Assembly: GCA_028716125.1 (NCBI GenBank)
Contig: JAQUQK010000089.1
Location: 1-7,480, forward strand
Reading direction: 5' to 3'
DNA length: 7,480 bases
Source: Thermoplasmatota archaeon
GTDB lineage: Archaea > Thermoplasmatota > JAQUQK01
Both the position numbers and the translations under genes were made by a program. The notes under the pieces are model-generated. The model saw nothing but the letters and a program-made list of their open reading frames with translations, searched no databases and was not told the origin of the DNA. Shown one piece after another: positions 6,842-7,480 of this stretch. The stretch's first letter is position 1, and every line of letters begins with the position of its first letter.

Positions 6842-6847
6842 ATAATG
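6842..6847 (+). repeat. Right copy of the target-site duplication ATAATG
   Basis: It matches 6556-6561 exactly and directly abuts the CCCC of the right end. Confidence 0.7.
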
Positions 6848-6946
6848 AAAGCCAAACTGGCGAGTGTGTCTTCGTGAATGGCGTTCACTCTCAATGTAGT
6901 TCGGATTTTTTTATTTAAGGGCTGATGACGGCGCTCTTCACATAAC

Positions 6947-6952
6947 GAGGGG
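6947..6952 (+). promoter_or_regulatory. Ribosome binding site of the SBBP-type gene
   Basis: GAGGGG lies 8 bases before the ATG at 6961. It supports 6961, not the later ATG at 7017, as the original start of the broken gene. Confidence 0.55.
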
Positions 6953-6960
6953 AAAAGTAC

Positions 6961-7433
6961 ATGAACGCAAACAAACAAAAACTAAATCGCTCTCTGTGTT
7001 GCTAGGATAGACGATAATGGTGCTCTCTTGCAGTGCGGCGGCCACGGTAACCTCGAGTGTTCTTGTGCAATCCGATGCCGCACCCAAGGCCCGGCTGGTG
7101 GAAGCCTATGGCAAGTTGCCCTTAAGCTTCGAGGCCAACCAGGGGCAAACCGATAAACAGGCCCGGTTTCTTGCCCGCGGCCCGGGCTATGGCCTTTTCC
7201 TGACTCCTACAGAGGCAGTGCTGATGCTGCGCAAGCCGCAGGTGAACGAGACAAAACCCGGCACACCTCCCGATCAAACAAGCATTGCTTCAACGGCGCA
7301 GAAGATGCCTGGAGCTTTGGCTGATGTCAAAGACAGCGGGGCGACAACGCTGCGCAGCACCAAGGTTCACTATGAGTTTCTACAATTGCTTGTTCACTTG
7401 ACAATGCCGAAATCACTTCTTGTGCCAGCTTAA
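6961..7433 (+). pseudogene. SBBP/beta-propeller-type exported protein, N-terminal fragment
   Basis: This is the start of a large exported protein of the kind that carries SBBP beta-propeller repeats; the role of these proteins is poorly known. The original start is probably ATG at 6961 (MNANKQKLNRS, basic n-region), with a good ribosome binding site. That frame hits TAG at 7003-7005. A hydrophobic segment in the +2 frame (SVLLG, TAG at 7008-7010, then TIMVLSCSAAATV) completes a typical signal peptide, so a frameshift and a stop have broken it. The open part from 7017 carries the family's N-terminal signature: YGKLPLSFEANQGQTDKQ, then FLARGPGYGLFLTPTEAVL. Homology fades after about 7355 (ATTLRS), where relatives continue LRMKLVGANP. 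The remaining ~25 residues to the stop at 7433 look foreign, and the repeats are absent. The plus strand sets it apart from everything else here. Confidence 0.75.
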
Positions 7434-7479
7434 AATCAGCACCCGCTGTGACCCAAACCGAAGGATAGTCACCGATCAT
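7327..7479 (-). other. Unidentified minus-strand open frame entering from the right edge
   Basis: From 7479 leftward the minus strand reads MIGDYPSVWVTAGADFKLAQ, then EVISALSSEQAIVETHSE, and stops at 7327-7329. The first ~33 residues have natural-looking composition. After about 7380 the frame overlaps what looks like remaining SBBP-type sequence and becomes Cys-rich and implausible. It is probably the truncated C-terminal end of a gene lying mainly beyond the window, joined to the SBBP fragment somewhere in 7356-7400. I do not recognise the protein. Confidence 0.3.
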
Positions 7480-7480
7480 G

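Noticed and set aside
6656..6978. Small open frames overlapping the miniature element (6656-6877 plus, 6727-6978 minus)
   Set aside because: Both cross the right inverted repeat and target duplication, lack a ribosome site and show no family signature.
1..7480. CRISPR arrays, tRNA or rRNA genes, prophage or defence modules
   Set aside because: There are no regularly spaced repeats, no clover-leaf or rRNA-like stretches, and no recognisable phage or defence proteins on either strand.

Overview
This window is an insertion-sequence graveyard. Almost every recognisable gene is broken, and nearly all lie on the minus strand. The glutamate racemase remnant resembles proteobacterial (probably beta- or gammaproteobacterial) enzymes. 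The mix of ISAs1, IS1182, Tn3 and IS701/IS4-like elements also fits an IS-rich environmental proteobacterium. That placement is an inference from remembered protein sequences, not a search result.

Layout, left to right. 1-478: the 5' part of an ISAs1-type element, with at least three frame disruptions, running off the left edge. 479-781: the N-terminal third of an IS1182/IS5-type transposase, cut at 478/479 where the ISAs1-type end begins, so the two are nested. 920-1743: murI (glutamate racemase), near full length but with one frameshift and a changed substrate-pocket motif. 1801-2103: the head of a GyrI-like ligand-binding protein with an internal TAG. Its tail is missing and its reading frame runs into the murI start. 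2125-5115: an essentially full-length Tn3-family transposase gene carrying two frameshifts, one in-frame stop and an Asp-to-Asn change at the first catalytic position. 5116-5374: intergenic.

5375-6497: a compact IS701/IS4-like element with perfect 17-bp terminal inverted repeats and one intact transposase. It is the only complete gene of the window and probably the youngest insertion. 6562-6841: a 280-bp non-coding element with GGGG-ending inverted repeats and a matching direct repeat (ATAATG) on both sides. This looks like a MITE, possibly a Tn3-derived miniature element. 6961-7433 (plus strand): the first part of an exported protein of the SBBP/beta-propeller-associated type, with a broken signal peptide and a lost C-terminus. 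The last ~100 bp carry an unidentified minus-strand open frame entering from the right.

The genes do not form a working pathway. The region reads as a sink for mobile elements in which host genes (murI copy, GyrI-like, SBBP-type) have been truncated and fused. No CRISPR array, tRNA, rRNA or phage module was seen, and I do not see a convincing new multi-gene system. The most unusual piece is the 280-bp miniature element.
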